A stretch of DNA of 64,000 bases from Watersipora subatra (Eukaryota > Bryozoa > Gymnolaemata > Cheilostomatida > Watersiporidae): assembly GCF_963576615.1 (NCBI RefSeq), contig NC_088710.1:5374001-5438000 (forward strand), written 5' to 3'. Shown piece after piece: positions 52,801 to 60,340 of this stretch (the first letter of the stretch is position 1; the number at the start of each line of letters is the position of its first letter). The notes under the pieces were generated by a model. That model saw only the letters and a program-made list of their open reading frames with translations. It had not been told where the DNA came from and did no database searches. Both the position numbers and the translations under genes were made by a program.

Positions 52801-53841
52801 GAATAATTGTGTGCATAGTTATTACACGTGATGATCTCTCATGGCGTGCATGACTGTCATCATCCTAGTAACCATATATTTTATGAAACACAGTTATGGC
52901 ATCCAGAGAGAGAATAGTTGGGTTGGTTCTATCTAACCTTCTGTCTTCTTGTGAGCAACACAAACACCATAACGGCTTTACTGAAAGTTTTCTTAAAGTA
53001 AATGCCACTCGGGTTGGCTTGTAATCCTCCAAAGACTGACTCATAAGTGCTGAACTTTTCCCAGTTTTGTACGTGCTGGTTAGTAAAAAATAAAAGTTTC
53101 ACACATTTATATCTATAAATCTCAATGTTTGTCTGTCTGTTTGTCTGTTTGCGTGTCTAGTTATAGAGATGAAGTTTCAGGAAGTAAAATTTCACTGCAC
53201 ACTGGATTTGAACTCTCAACCTCCAGTTCTGCAGGCAAGAATTTTCCAATACACTACGCCGTTCATCTTGCTATACTACGGAATAAATTGGGCACATGCT
53301 TATTACACAAGCTAATCGTTTATGGCTTCATGCTTAACACTGCAGCTGGCGTTATGTGTGAAGCTATACCAAAAGAAAAATGCATGCCTTAAGTAAAAAA
53401 CAATGCTTAGACTCACATGGGCAGCAAGACTGTTGCAATCAGTATAGATCTGTAGTAGGCACTGCTGCCAGTACAGTATGAGTTACACAGAAATAAATAC
53501 TGTACACAGAGATAAACACTGTACACAGAAATAAACATAACTTTTTCGTTTAGAGGTTAGAATGGCAATTGTTATATATGTTGAGTAAAAATAAATTTTT
53601 TGTGCAAAACTTTGTAATACCCATACAACACCGAGCATTCAGTTAGTACATGTACAAAAATTTATATAAAGATATTAACCTGAAGAATTGTGAGTGTGAT
53701 TGGCACAGAGATCATCTGATTCGTCACTGCCCCAGAAACAGTCTTCATCTCCATCACAGACAAATCCAGCTTCAATTGACTTGTTCTCACCGCAGTCAAA
53801 TGACGAATTTAAATCACCCACACCACAGGTAATCCAAATGG
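18794..53841 (-). CDS. LDLa-containing trypsin-like serine protease, 7 exons found, 5' end missing
   Basis: Exons in order on the minus strand: 53680-53841, 39592-39682, 33979-34128, 30937-31062, 24075-24217, 19752-19918, 18794-18988; all GT...AG with matching phases, about 344 residues. Order of parts: LDLa module, linker, pro-region cysteine GGCGLP, RVRR then LIDGEEA (mature N-terminus), WPWQ, LTAGHC (His), NDIGLIKL (Asp), ACLPTC (likely partner of the pro-cysteine), GWGR, DMCWGDSGGG (Ser), LNWI, TAG stop. This is an S1-family zymogen, secreted or membrane-bound, built like the mosaic proteases of the TMPRSS/corin/enteropeptidase type. Asp at position 189 predicts cleavage after Arg/Lys, but the usual Gly 216 and Gly 226 appear to be Thr and Ala. 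LIDG replaces the common IVGG, as in vertebrate protein C. RVRR fits a furin site. The exon(s) before 53841, with signal peptide or anchor, were not found. Confidence 0.92.
18989..19751. other. protease intron 6
   Basis: A 96-codon plus-strand frame (19123-19413) has unusually even base composition for this window but matches nothing I recognise and lacks clear splice sites. Nothing else is seen. Confidence 0.4.
19752..19918 (-). CDS. protease exon 6: S1 specificity loop region
   Basis: Encodes ...PHDLCRSEASWG, NKQVCAGGDGVHDMCW and ends at GTACGT. Two acceptors 12 nt apart keep the frame: AACTAAAAG (start 19918, adding GSVP) and CTGTTCCAG (start 19906). The second has the better pyrimidine tract, and the first gives a more normal loop after GWGRVS. 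Confidence 0.88.
19962..20444. mobile_element. hAT-like MITE, 483 bp, 8-bp target duplication
   Basis: The termini are TAGTGATGGGCACGAGTA and, on the other strand, TAGTGCTGGACACGAATA. They are flanked by GTTCAAAC (19954-19961) and GTACAAAC (20445-20452), a 7/8 match, as expected for hAT elements. No transposase frame. It lies in protease intron 5. Confidence 0.75.
20834..20906 (+). repeat. direct repeat flanking foldback copy B, left copy
   Basis: TAAGTAGTGAAATGGCTTGC...CTGCAGCTATCAATATT recurs at 21339-21406 with several substitutions, on the other side of foldback copy B. At about 70 bp it is far too long for a target-site duplication. Confidence 0.7.
20907..21338. mobile_element. foldback MITE family 1, copy B
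   Basis: Starts GATGAACTTGCACAAAACTG and ends ACTTTGTGTGAGTTCACGTT. GAGGTGATCTGACTGC on the left is mirrored by CAGTCAGATCACCTCAAAT on the right. The middle contains GTGACATCATTAGCGA. No coding capacity. Confidence 0.75.
21339..21406 (+). repeat. direct repeat flanking foldback copy B, right copy
   Basis: TTAAGTAGTGAGATGGCCTA...CTGCAACTATCAGTATT corresponds to the left copy at 20834-20906. Confidence 0.7.
22430..22610 (+). mobile_element. tRNA-derived SINE copy (degenerate, sense)
   Basis: Carries CCGTGAGAGACCATTATATG and TAATAACTATGTGTGTAG, then a tRNA-like part ending GAGTTCAATTCCTAAGTAAT and GCATTTTTTTCC. The order matches the clearer copy at 57315-57500. Confidence 0.55.
24075..24217 (-). 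CDS. protease exon 5: catalytic aspartate
   Basis: Encodes HKSNDIGLIKLAKPV, VHLACLPTC and CYLSGWGRVS. Acceptor CTCTTTTTAG, donor GTAATA. Phase 2 in and phase 1 out. NDIGLIKL is the standard setting of the S1 catalytic Asp. Confidence 0.93.
24506..24951. mobile_element. foldback MITE family 1, copy C
   Basis: Left arm TCAGAAAGTATCGGTATTGG...GAGGTGATTTCACTGCCAGG. Right arm CGTGGCAATCAGATCACCTC...GATACTTTTTGATAAAATCT and ACTAACATTTTGTGTAAG. The centre contains AGCTAGTGACATCATT. It lies in protease intron 4. Confidence 0.75.
24957..25010 (+). repeat. 7-bp tandem repeat AGGTCAC/GGGTCAC, about 7 copies
   Basis: CAGGTCACAGGTCACGGGTC... runs with a 7-base period. Each pair AGGTCA-C-AGGTCA is a DR1 arrangement, the binding layout of RXR/HNF4-type nuclear receptors. 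It directly abuts the end of foldback copy C and may be a simple minisatellite. Confidence 0.8.
25433..25871. mobile_element. foldback MITE family 1, copy D
   Basis: Begins TGAACTTGTGCAAAATTTCA and ends CCCTAAAATTTTGTGCAAG. Inner landmarks are GAGGTGATCTGACTGC and, mirrored, GCAGTCGTATCACCTCAAGC. Only about 480 bases from copy C and in the same orientation. Confidence 0.75.
26703..26775. repeat. 73-bp near-perfect palindrome
   Basis: The outer arms ACCAATGAAATACAGCCCC (26703-26721) and GGGGCTGTATTTCATTGGT (26757-26775) are perfect reverse complements. The middle contains a second inverted copy around CAGCCCCTATAATGGGGCTG. No coding potential; it would form a strong hairpin or cruciform. Confidence 0.9.
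28960..29120 (+). mobile_element. SINE fragment with (CAGA)n-type microsatellite
   Basis: GGTAAATATTGAGAG...CTTTTACCAACATC then GACAGACAGACAGATGGATG and ACACAGCTCTTATTAGAGC. This matches, in sense orientation, the GTCT-rich end of the minus-strand SINEs at 32200, 52655 and 53110. Confidence 0.45.
30740..30905. repeat. TA-rich microsatellite
   Basis: Runs of TATATA with interspersed TATAGTATAT and TATGTATA over about 160 bases, immediately downstream (in transcription order) of protease exon 4. Confidence 0.85.
30937..31062 (-). CDS. protease exon 4: between His and Asp
   Basis: Encodes FAGNASNLELWFGRNDITVA...RHVNHRYPA. The reading phase decides the acceptor. The better-looking ...TTTTGCAG (exon start 31054) would shift the frame into a stop after exon 3, while ATATGTAG eight bases upstream joins in frame. 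LWFGRND matches the usual V.LG.HD region of S1 proteases. Confidence 0.87.
31825..31990. repeat. CT-rich polypyrimidine microsatellite
   Basis: (CT)n with CCCT and CTTC interruptions. The long serine/leucine frames across it on both strands are artefacts of composition. Intronic, protease intron 3. Confidence 0.9.
32200..32420 (-). mobile_element. tRNA-derived SINE copy (antisense)
   Basis: Contains GTGTCTGTCTGTCCATCTGA, TTCAGATTCAAATGCAATC, CACCACTCTGGAG and ACTCATGATGATCTCTCACA, in the order shared by the copies at 44985, 52655 and 53110. Confidence 0.6.
33979..34128 (-). CDS. protease exon 3: activation site and catalytic histidine
   Basis: Encodes [40 protein letters not shown]. Joined to exon 2 it creates Arg-Val-Arg-Arg before Leu-Ile-Asp-Gly, a basic cleavage site at the expected activation position. 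Acceptor TTTGTTTTAG, donor GTAGAG. Confidence 0.93.
35860..35894. repeat. short palindromic TGTGATCACA cluster
   Basis: Three overlapping GTGATCAC palindromes in 35 bases (CACTGTGATCACAGTGTGAT...). No known association. Confidence 0.7.
35925..36039 (+). other. possible exon of a helical-repeat (ARM/HEAT-like) protein
   Basis: After ...GCTTTAG an open frame reads HEIVAEGLVADAENHANFLV then RIAAIQILQVLCHTTGN and stops at GTAAGT. The residue pattern (alternating hydrophobics, two amphipathic helices) looks like an armadillo/HEAT unit. Further open plus-strand stretches lie near 36647-36700 (ARKALLETLDMVAGTGELIP) and 37441-37567 (NKAEYLYRMAYETLCYINMA). The phases I tried do not join cleanly, so this may be a decayed gene. 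It is nested in protease intron 2 on the opposite strand. Confidence 0.25.
39592..39682 (-). CDS. protease exon 2: linker and pro-region cysteine
   Basis: Encodes GIWKKWLAKFLDDEYLKVGG then CGLPDLLPKF. Acceptor TTTCCTTTTTAG, donor GTAAGTAAA. It enters at phase 1 and leaves at phase 2, exactly the phases needed between the LDLa exon and the activation-site exon. CGLP followed by a basic site about 12 residues on is the usual pro-region cysteine of mosaic S1 proteases. Confidence 0.85.
41573..41750 (+). pseudogene. adhesion-GPCR GAIN-like segment 1 (fragment)
   Basis: The open frame encodes IIGVIESELAGGNVTGGDTL, ending EPELNNFVKVSTYII before GTAGCT. The order N-x-T-GGD-hydrophobic helix, then (S/E)(P/A)(E/D)LxxFVxxxS, resembles the helical subdomain A of GAIN domains in adhesion G-protein-coupled receptors. 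No GPS motif or seven-helix region was found downstream, and the acceptor is poor. It lies in protease intron 1, opposite strand. Confidence 0.35.
41972..42121 (+). pseudogene. adhesion-GPCR GAIN-like segment 2 (fragment)
   Basis: After ACAG the frame reads LTNVLIQISWMHVNSLHTMS then RLVQLSAVFARCQEPSEADL and VDFVQIVSNW, and stops at a consensus donor GTGAGT. It matches segment 1 in SEADLxDFVxIVS, so two related exons stand in tandem 220 bases apart. They could be alternatives or remnants. Confidence 0.35.
42934..43654. mobile_element. pogo/Tigger-like MITE, 721 bp, TA target duplication
   Basis: The left end CAGTGTGCCCTCAGATTACG and the right end (other strand) CAGAAACCTCTCTACATACG share CAG..(C/A)CCTC...(A)TACGA and are flanked by TA (42932-42933, 43655-43656). 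The left subterminal region carries further TTATACGATTTTTCTGCC and TTACGAT motifs. No transposase frame. It lies in protease intron 1. Confidence 0.6.
44224..44650. mobile_element. Mutator-like MITE, 427 bp, long inverted ends, 9-bp target duplication
   Basis: Terminal inverted repeats of about 65 bp start GGACGAGTATAAYTG, continue AGTGGCTCAGAACCTGGTCA and end near TTTCTGTTTTTGTC. The flanks are identical, CAGCCAATG at 44215-44223 and 44651-44659. Long inverted ends with a 9-bp duplication fit Mutator-like elements. No coding frame. Confidence 0.8.
44678..44760. repeat. 14-bp tandem repeat, 6 copies
   Basis: GTGGTCTAAACAGG repeated with small changes, starting 19 bases after the target duplication of the Mutator-like MITE. 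Confidence 0.85.
44985..45185 (-). mobile_element. tRNA-derived SINE copy (antisense)
   Basis: Carries TATGGGATTCGAACTTCC (antisense B-box, GGTTCGAATCC-like), CTGGAATAGTTGTCTCTATG, TGATTACACATGACAATCTC and CACGGCGCATTAGACTGCCA. One of the clearest copies. Confidence 0.75.
45195..45440 (-). mobile_element. tRNA-derived SINE copy (antisense, adjacent second copy)
   Basis: GAGAGCCGTGTACATATATC, TGAATGAAGCTAATGGTAAA, ATACGGGATTAGAACTGGCA, then a degenerate end (CACACCTGACTGCCAAGATA). It sits in tandem behind the copy at 44985-45185. Confidence 0.7.
46700..46810 (+). repeat. dispersed repeat, copy 2
   Basis: TTGGCCTAATTTGAAAAACA, GAAATGAAATTATTGCCAAT, AAAGTTCTATATATATAAC. Counterpart of 6118-6220. 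Confidence 0.4.
47163..47318. repeat. 156-bp AT-rich inverted repeat
   Basis: AAGTTTTATATATA at the left pairs with TATATATATAAAACTT at the right. Inside, GTTACAGTTATAGGTGTAAC and ACATG are mirrored by CATGTTACACATATAACTGT. The arms are about 75 bases with several mismatches and no real spacer. Possibly a small foldback MITE. Confidence 0.6.
48706..49143. mobile_element. foldback MITE family 1, copy E
   Basis: Starts AATGAACTTGCACGAAATCC and ends ATTTTGCCCAAGTTCATCAT. It contains AGTGATCTGACTGCCAGGAT on the left and a shortened mirrored arm on the right, lacking the CAGATCACCTC block. It lies in protease intron 1. Confidence 0.7.
51332..51485. mobile_element. foldback MITE family 1, copy F (right arm only)
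   Basis: AGTTTTGTCGATTCAATCTA, CATCCTGGCACTCAGATCAC, CTCAAACATCAAAAACAATT, then TACTTTCTGATAAAATCTAC. No left arm was found upstream, so this is a solo arm. Confidence 0.7.
52655..52880 (-). mobile_element. tRNA-derived SINE copy (antisense)
   Basis: TAATAGCCGTGTTCGTCTGT, GTACTGTGCAGGAATTAAAT, ATAATTGTGTGCATAGTTAT, ACACGTGATGATCTCTCATG, GACTGTCATCATCCTAG. The tRNA-like B-box part is degraded. Confidence 0.65.
53110..53320 (-). mobile_element. tRNA-derived SINE copy (antisense)
   Basis: TGTTTGTCTGTCTGTTTGTC microsatellite, CACTGCACACTGGATTTGAA, CTCTCAACCTCCAGTTCTGC, CATCTTGCTATACTACGGAA. It aligns in order with the copies at 44985 and 52655. Confidence 0.65.
53680..53841 (-). CDS. protease LDLa exon (first exon found)
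   Basis: Encodes AIWITCGVGDLNSSFDCGEN, KSIEAGFVCDGDEDCFWGSD and ESDDLCANHTHNSS. The pattern FDC...VCDG..DC..GSDE...C is an LDL-receptor class A module. Two departures: the third cysteine (usually in QCI) is Ser in KSI, and the Asp before GSDE, normally a calcium ligand, is Trp. Acceptor TTTTTTGCAG, donor GTTAAT. It enters needing one base from an upstream exon that I could not locate. Confidence 0.88.
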
Positions 53842-54234
53842 CTGCAAAAATCATACTAGTACTGATGAACTAATACCTAATGATTTGTATTCAACTGTTA
53901 TCTTCCCATAAACCTTTTACCATGTTTAACAAAATAAGTTGACAAGTAGCATTGCTACTAGGCACAATTGTGGGAGTCAAGTTTGCATATTGCCACTAAT
54001 CCTATACCGTAAACATGTTGTGATTAAAGGTTGCAGAACATTTTCTTGGATGTACTACATTATTAACCAAGTATGGGCATATGAGAAATTTCTTACTTCT
54101 TATGCTACATACACAGGGTGTGCGTAGCATTGCCATTGGCTAAGTTTTTTACCCAATATATTTGAGTAACTTAAGCTAGTCTAAATTTTTTGTAATAAAA
54201 ACCACGTCCTCCCTCCCTTCTAGGCATTAAGACA

Positions 54235-54430
54235 AATTATTGCATTTCATGCCAATCAAACCTGTACATTCAATTGCACAGATGTGAAGCCAAATGCCCT
54301 ACCACTAAACATGTGGCAATACGTTATTCCAAGATGTGGCAGTTAGCCTGCCACATCTTGGAATAATTGTGTCTATAATCGTCACGCGTCATGATCTCTC
54401 CCACAATGATGATCCTCAAGCATGCTAGAT
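54235..54430 (-). mobile_element. rearranged SINE copy with a perfect hairpin
   Basis: CATTCAATTGCACAGATGTG, CCCTACCACTAAAC and, at the other end, ATAATTGTGTCTATAATCGT and CACGCGTCATGATCTCTCCC follow the SINE order. The central part has become an inverted repeat: TTATTCCAAGATGTGGCAG (54324-54342), loop TTAGC, perfect complement 54348-54366. Confidence 0.6.
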
Positions 54431-57314
54431 TATTTATATGCGCTACAATTATTCTATAGTATAGCAAAGTGGCTGCTTGGCGAAGTAATTAAAAAGCCTG
54501 TTCGCAAAACTGGCATTTTTGAGTAGATTTCCAGCGCGAAATGGTTTTTTCGTTCTTATAACTTCATTGCTATAAACTGGACATACGACAGACAAAGAAA
54601 TACTCAAATTTATATACGTGTATATAGATTATGTAAAGGAAGGTTATTCTGGTTTTTGTAATAACATATTGCTTTACAGGATTAAGGCACAATTATAAAT
54701 AGTGCAATCAATTATTATATGCTAGAAGTTTATTGATACAAGTTTCCAAATTGAATCGGATGCCAAATGTACTTGTTTTTCAGTATAGCTAGCTACAGAT
54801 TCCCCAGCAAGTTAACATATTTATAAATATTTTAACTTTAGCGGTTTGTTATATACTTGGCTTTGTGGTTGAATCACCCCAAAATTAGCTTGTTTTTATT
54901 AGAATAATAGAAAACTATGAACATCTTAGTTTTGAACTCCCTAATCTGAACTCCCTAATCTTTTTATTACTCTTAGTTATTCGTTTAAATAATTTAAATA
55001 ATTTTTTTTTACATACTTTGAGTTACTACTTTTTTCCAGCAAATTTTTAGCAGTAGCCAAATAAACCAGCAAGATAGCATGCGGATCTTTATATGACAAA
55101 CGTTGATTTATTCGCTTGACATGTTAAACATACGGTAAACTGAAGCAAATGCCAAAAAAAACCATTTAAAAAACATCAAACTATAGTGAGCTTGTGTGCG
55201 GTAATTCTTCCATAAAATTCTGACTGCCTAGTAAGGGCTTTGTAAAACGTTTGAAAAAACAAAAAAGCAGATGCTCTCATATCATTATTATTGATCTTTG
55301 CTAATTTAATACACACTAATACTAAGTAGACGTTGAGCAAGTTTGAAAAGGTCACAAATTAATAAGCTTTGGTTTAGTCAGTTTTCAATAACTTGGAATT
55401 TTTTTGAAAAATGTGTAGAGAGTGGTTTTTATCAAGACACAACATTTCTAAAATTAAATTTTAACAAGCTTTGTGAAAAATTTTCTCATGGTGAAATATG
55501 CTTTTAAACATGTTGAAAAAATTAATGTTTGTGAATTAGCTTTTTGTGTACTCTTAGTATTACACCTCTTATTAAAATATCATCATTCGTGTTTAGCATT
55601 ACTAAAAGTTGTCTTCTCTATAAGTAAACAACTCTGAATTTATATGCTTAACTCTTTTGCATTTTGCAGTATGTATGCTAACAGCAGTATGCTAACAACA
55701 AGATCTCTTGCTGTCTAATGCAAACGCTAAAAGAGTCAATCAACTTCAAGGTCAAGCAGCCTCCTATAATAGCAGTACTCAGTATTACCCTAAATAATGT
55801 ATGTTTTAGTAATTCATAATTGGATTTATAGCTTATATATTTGTGCATTTATTTTTTAAGAATTTTCAACATTCAATATGTAATTATGTATCAAAGTCAG
55901 ATAATCTTTTAATCATGATTAGTTCTATTTAGTGTTTCTATTTTTTTTTCTATTTATTTATTATTAGTTGTATTTAGATGGCTGGACAGCTACTCTGATA
56001 TGAGGGTCTTTAGCGATGTCAATGTTTCTCTCATGACCTTGTAACCTAATAAATTAAATAGTGACTGATATGTGTTCATTCGCGGTGATGGAACAAACAT
56101 CCATCCTTTCAACAATGGTTTTGTTTAGCTGAAATAAGAGTTTTTTTTTATAATGGAACATTAAAAAATAGCAGCGTAGGGCCTAAAAAAGTCATGTGCA
56201 GATAAATAAAAACTTTCATTCTTGGTTTTATACCAAAAATCTAGCAATGGCTCTTTGACATACAAATTAAATATATCACTAAAATATATAAATAAATGTT
56301 ATTGCCCTCCTGTATTATAATATGTAATAATAAGATATAAAGAATACCAGATAGTAATAATACGCATGATATCTACAATAAATTGTTGTGAAACTTCATA
56401 AAAATTTAAAAATTTTGTTGTAATTTTGCAGTGTTTTAAAGTGTAGAGGTTAAAGCACGTATTTCATGTGACAGATTGTTTGACTATTACTATAAAAACA
56501 ATGTGATGATTTAGCATGTAGCTATTTGCAGCATTCATGTTATTTGGCAGGCATAGACGGGTGTTATCAATCACTAAATTTAACGTAGTGATTGACAATA
56601 AAGAGAGCTTGATTTCGCTGTGTCAGATATGCCTAGATGAGGTTCCCATGATCCTTCCTGGTTTTTTATAATTCAACAGAGTTTTAGGTTAAACAACACA
56701 TTCCTTGTTGCCCAGATGATAAAGTCATCAGAGAGAAAACACTCTCCACAAACACATTAATTAAGATATATAACTTACTAAATATTCTGATCATCTACTA
56801 CATATTGTCTACAAAAATAAGCAAGGGGGTTTTAAACTTCCACAAAAAAGGCTTTAACTGAATGATTCAACCAAACTTCAAATTAAACCAATTAAAATTT
56901 CTAAAATGGTTTAGTGCAGGCCTACAAGTAATCAAATAGGACTTGAGCACTCACTGTTCGCACCTGCAACATTGATTTTATTTAATAGCTGATTTCAAGG
57001 TAAATGAGATCAGTGCAAAATAAAATTTTTTGCTTTTTGCTGATTTAATTATTTTGTACATCAAAGTAAAACATCTGTAACCTAGAAAAGATAATGAGCG
57101 CTTCCAGTTCGTGCTATTTGTAGCCAGAAAATATAAAAAACATGTGTGTTTTTTATATTGACAACCTATTTGTTCAGAGTTGTTGCTAAAATAGCAATAG
57201 GTAATGACTAAACAAAAAACAGGATTAAATTGACGTTACGCTGATCAACGTTACTTAAGTTTTGTGTCTCTTTGTCATCATTATTATTCCTAGTATGCTG
57301 CCAGTTTCACCTAC

Positions 57315-57500
57315 CGTGAGAGATTGTCATGTGTAATAGCTATACTCACAATTATTCCAATATGCTGTAAGATGCTCAGTAGTACAGTTAGTAGCATGAC
57401 TGGCTGGTAAGCCGAGTATCGAAATTCAATTCCCGTGTGATGCATTTTTTCTAATGTTTCAAGTATAGCTTTGGACAAACACAGCTTTTATTATAATAAA
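57315..57500 (+). mobile_element. tRNA-derived SINE copy (sense, best tRNA-like part)
   Basis: CCGTGAGAGATTGTCATGTG, ACAATTATTCCAATATGCTG, then GCTCAGTAGTACAGTTAGTA...TGGCTGGTAAGCC... TTCAATTCCCGTGTGATGC. GCTCAG, the GGC-TGGTAAG-CC arm and TTCAATTCCCG follow the D-arm, anticodon arm and T-arm order of a tRNA. No intact cloverleaf or CCA-ready end, so not a tRNA gene. Confidence 0.7.
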
Positions 57501-57678
57501 GTTTATTATGACTTCCTAACAAATGAATGACTATTCCAAAAAGGAAAATTAGACAACATGATGCTGCCAGACCTGCTGAATTCTAAATTATAGACACGTT
57601 CTATATATTAAATGGATAAGAAGCTGCAAATGTATATATAGCAGTCAATCAAATGGATGCTTATTTATCACATTAGAT

Positions 57679-58221
57679 CAGTGGTTCCCAACTACCTTGG
57701 AGCCATGGACCCCTTGAGCTCCTTATCTAAAAGTCACAGACCCCTTTATAAACATAATATATGGTGTTTATAACATGCATTGTAAATTGAAATGTTTTAT
57801 TTTTCGTGGATCTATATCGCTGAAATTGAAGAGGGAGAGAGAGACTTACATGTTTGCTGGTTACAGGTTTTGTTGTTTTGTACTACTAACCGGAAATCAG
57901 GTACTATCTAGCAATTGATGCACATAGGTGATAAAAGTCTAGACCCAAAAACCTAACAAGACAACGCGACCACCACGCGGGAATTGCATTAGCCCCGAAA
58001 CCCAGGCTAGCACAATCCCAACAGAGCTCGATCATTAAACCCGCCCATATGATAGCTGTTGCCTATCCTTTTAGGGTTTTATATCATTGATCCAATCACT
58101 ACAAGACAGAAATAGCTGTAAATAGCTAGCTCGAAAAACCAATACTGGCACCAGCCTGTGGACCCACTCAAAACCTCCTGTGGACCCTAGGGGTCCATGG
58201 ACCACCAGTTGGGAACCACTG
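57679..58221. mobile_element. hAT MITE, 543 bp, perfect 8-bp target duplication
   Basis: The inverted ends CAGTGGTTCCCAACTACCTT and (other strand) CAGTGGTTCCCAACTGGTGG are of the widespread hAT type. They are flanked by CATTAGAT on both sides (57671-57678, 58222-58229). No transposase. The minus-strand frame at 58168-58368 crosses its edge and is not a gene. Confidence 0.92.
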
Positions 58222-58971
58222 CATTAGATTTATGAAGGTAGGCAAGCTAATGCTGTAATTTAATATTAGAACCTTCTTGACAGCGCTGATTAGCACCGTC
58301 GGCAGCAAGGCAATCCAATGTGCTGAGTTGGTGCGGTATACGAGCAAGCATGGATTATTTGAACACACTATTCTAAAATTCTTACTTGCCCAATGTTTGT
58401 TTTGACCAATGTGCAGTGCTAATCAGAGCAGAGACCTACTGAGTGCGCAACTAATAGGAACAGGAACAAACTTTTCAGAGTTCCTCATTTAGGCATTATT
58501 TTAATACAGGTTTAATATTTACATCATGAGTTACAATATATAAAGGAACTACCGTACATTCTCACTTTTCCTTGCTAGTGAGATAAGGAATGCTAATGAT
58601 ATCTAAGACTGTATGGCTACAAAAGCTCACAAATATTATGATAAATTGATAAACTAAAAGTGCTTAAATTTTAAAAGCACAGACATCTTGTCACACATTA
58701 CAAGCTTCATTGTTTCTGATGCCGATGCCCTTCCTTACTTCAACTCCCAGGCTAAAGTTCAGTAAACGAACTTCTGTGATTGCAAACTTACTGATATTAT
58801 TTTTAATGGATGACATCATAACAGCTTTTCATTGCGGAGCCTGAAAATATTTTTTACTTTTGATTTAATCTTTCAAAATATTTATTGCTTTATAAAAGCG
58901 GATACAAATGACATGCTAAAAGGTTAACTGACAACTTAAAAGATTATAAAGCGAATATAAGTTTGAGAAAC

Positions 58972-59489
58972 ATTGGCCTCTATTCTCTATCCAGATATAC
59001 ATGGCTCTGTATATAATAGCAACATTGGCCTCTATTCTCTATCCAGATATACATGGCTCTGTATGTAATAGCAACAGTGACCTCTATTCTCTATCCAGAT
59101 ATACATGGCTCTGTATGTAATAGCAACATTGGCCTCTATTCTCTATCCAGATATACATGGCTCTGTATGTAATAGCAACAGTGACCTCTATTCTCTATCC
59201 AGATATACATGGCTCTGTATGTAATAGCAACATTGGCCTCTATTCTCTATCCAGATATACATGGCTCTGTATGTAATAGCAACAGTGACCTCTATTCTCT
59301 ATCCAGATATACATGGCTCCGTATTTAACAGCAACATTGACCTCTATTCTCTATCCAGATATACATAGCTCCGTATTTAACAGCAACATTGACCTCTATT
59401 CTCTATCCAGATATACATGGCTTTGTATAAACAGCAACATTGACCTCTATTCTCTATCCAGGTACACATAGCTCCGTATTTAACAGCAA
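58972..59489. repeat. 52-bp satellite, about 10 copies, dimeric higher-order structure
   Basis: The unit is CCTCTATTCTCTATCCAGAT, ATACATGGCTCTGTATGTAA, TAGCAAC plus ATTGG or AGTGA. From the second copy the two subtypes ATTGGCC and AGTGACC alternate regularly, giving a 104-bp higher-order period. The last three copies are a third subtype (CCGTATTTAACAGC). 52 is not a multiple of three and it is non-coding. Confidence 0.9.
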
Positions 59490-60340
59490 GAAAAGGCGAA
59501 AATATACTGCGATTGTTTATCAGGGATGCAAAGGCAATGAATGACCACAAAGAAAATAAACTGTGAACACTTTGTGTGTGACTACGCTGCGAAAATAGAA
59601 TAGTATACCTGCTATAAAAATAGAGAGTCTGTTGCACTCCATCGTGTTGCTTGGCCATACATGACAACTGGTTTTGAGGCGATGCGGGCTTATCAATTTA
59701 CAAACACTGTGATAATAGCGGGAATGGACAGGTGCCTAAACTGCCAAAATCTCATGAATGTGTAGTAAAATTGTGGAATAAAATTGACAAGCATAAGCTA
59801 GTTTATGAATCAGCCAATGGACTCAACTACTAATTAGGTAGCTTTGCAGGTGGGTGGTCCAGTTGGGTGGTCAGCTATGCAGTTTGAGACCTATCAGTTT
59901 TTGTGTTGCCAGTGTTGCCAGCATGGCACAGCTGGACTGGTAACCATTGCGATGTCTCCATGTGATTGATCACTGTGAGCCTTGCGGTAGATACGAAAAG
60001 CCGAACGCGCTGAATGACTGAACAGACCGAACATCTTTTTGGGAGTTGCCCTCCCTCAACTATTATCTATAAATCAATTATTATCTATTATAAATAATAT
60101 TGATTGCATGTTTTATATAATTATAATAAATATTACTATATATAGAAAAAAATATATTTATTTCCAATTGAATAAAGAAACAATTTTGGCTAGTTATTTA
60201 GCTACTGGTTCACCAATGGTTAACGATACTACTGAACAAATAAAACCTTTTGCTTCTACTAGGCATTTCCCTTTTATCTGTCAAAGGTAAGGCAAGTACT
60301 GATTGGACAATAGTGACAGCAAAAATACTTCAATTGAATA

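Larger units (their letters stand above)
39683..53679. other. protease intron 1 (14 kb)
   Basis: The longest intron. It holds the two GAIN-like segments, a pogo-like MITE, a Mutator-like MITE with a 14-bp array, five SINE copies, foldback copies E and F and the 47163 inverted repeat. In the remaining sequence (for example 39700-41500, 45450-46700, 49150-51300) I see nothing. Confidence 0.45.
53842..57670. other. gene-free stretch upstream of the last protease exon found
   Basis: The missing 5' exon(s) of the protease should lie here or beyond the window. I looked for signal-peptide, LDLa or membrane-segment exons on the minus strand and found none. Apart from the SINEs the sequence is AT-rich and featureless. 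Confidence 0.4.

Noticed and set aside
59377-59667. Minus-strand frame with repeated IENRGQCCC
   Set aside because: It runs into the 52-bp satellite, whose period is not a multiple of three, so the repeat cannot be maintained as protein.
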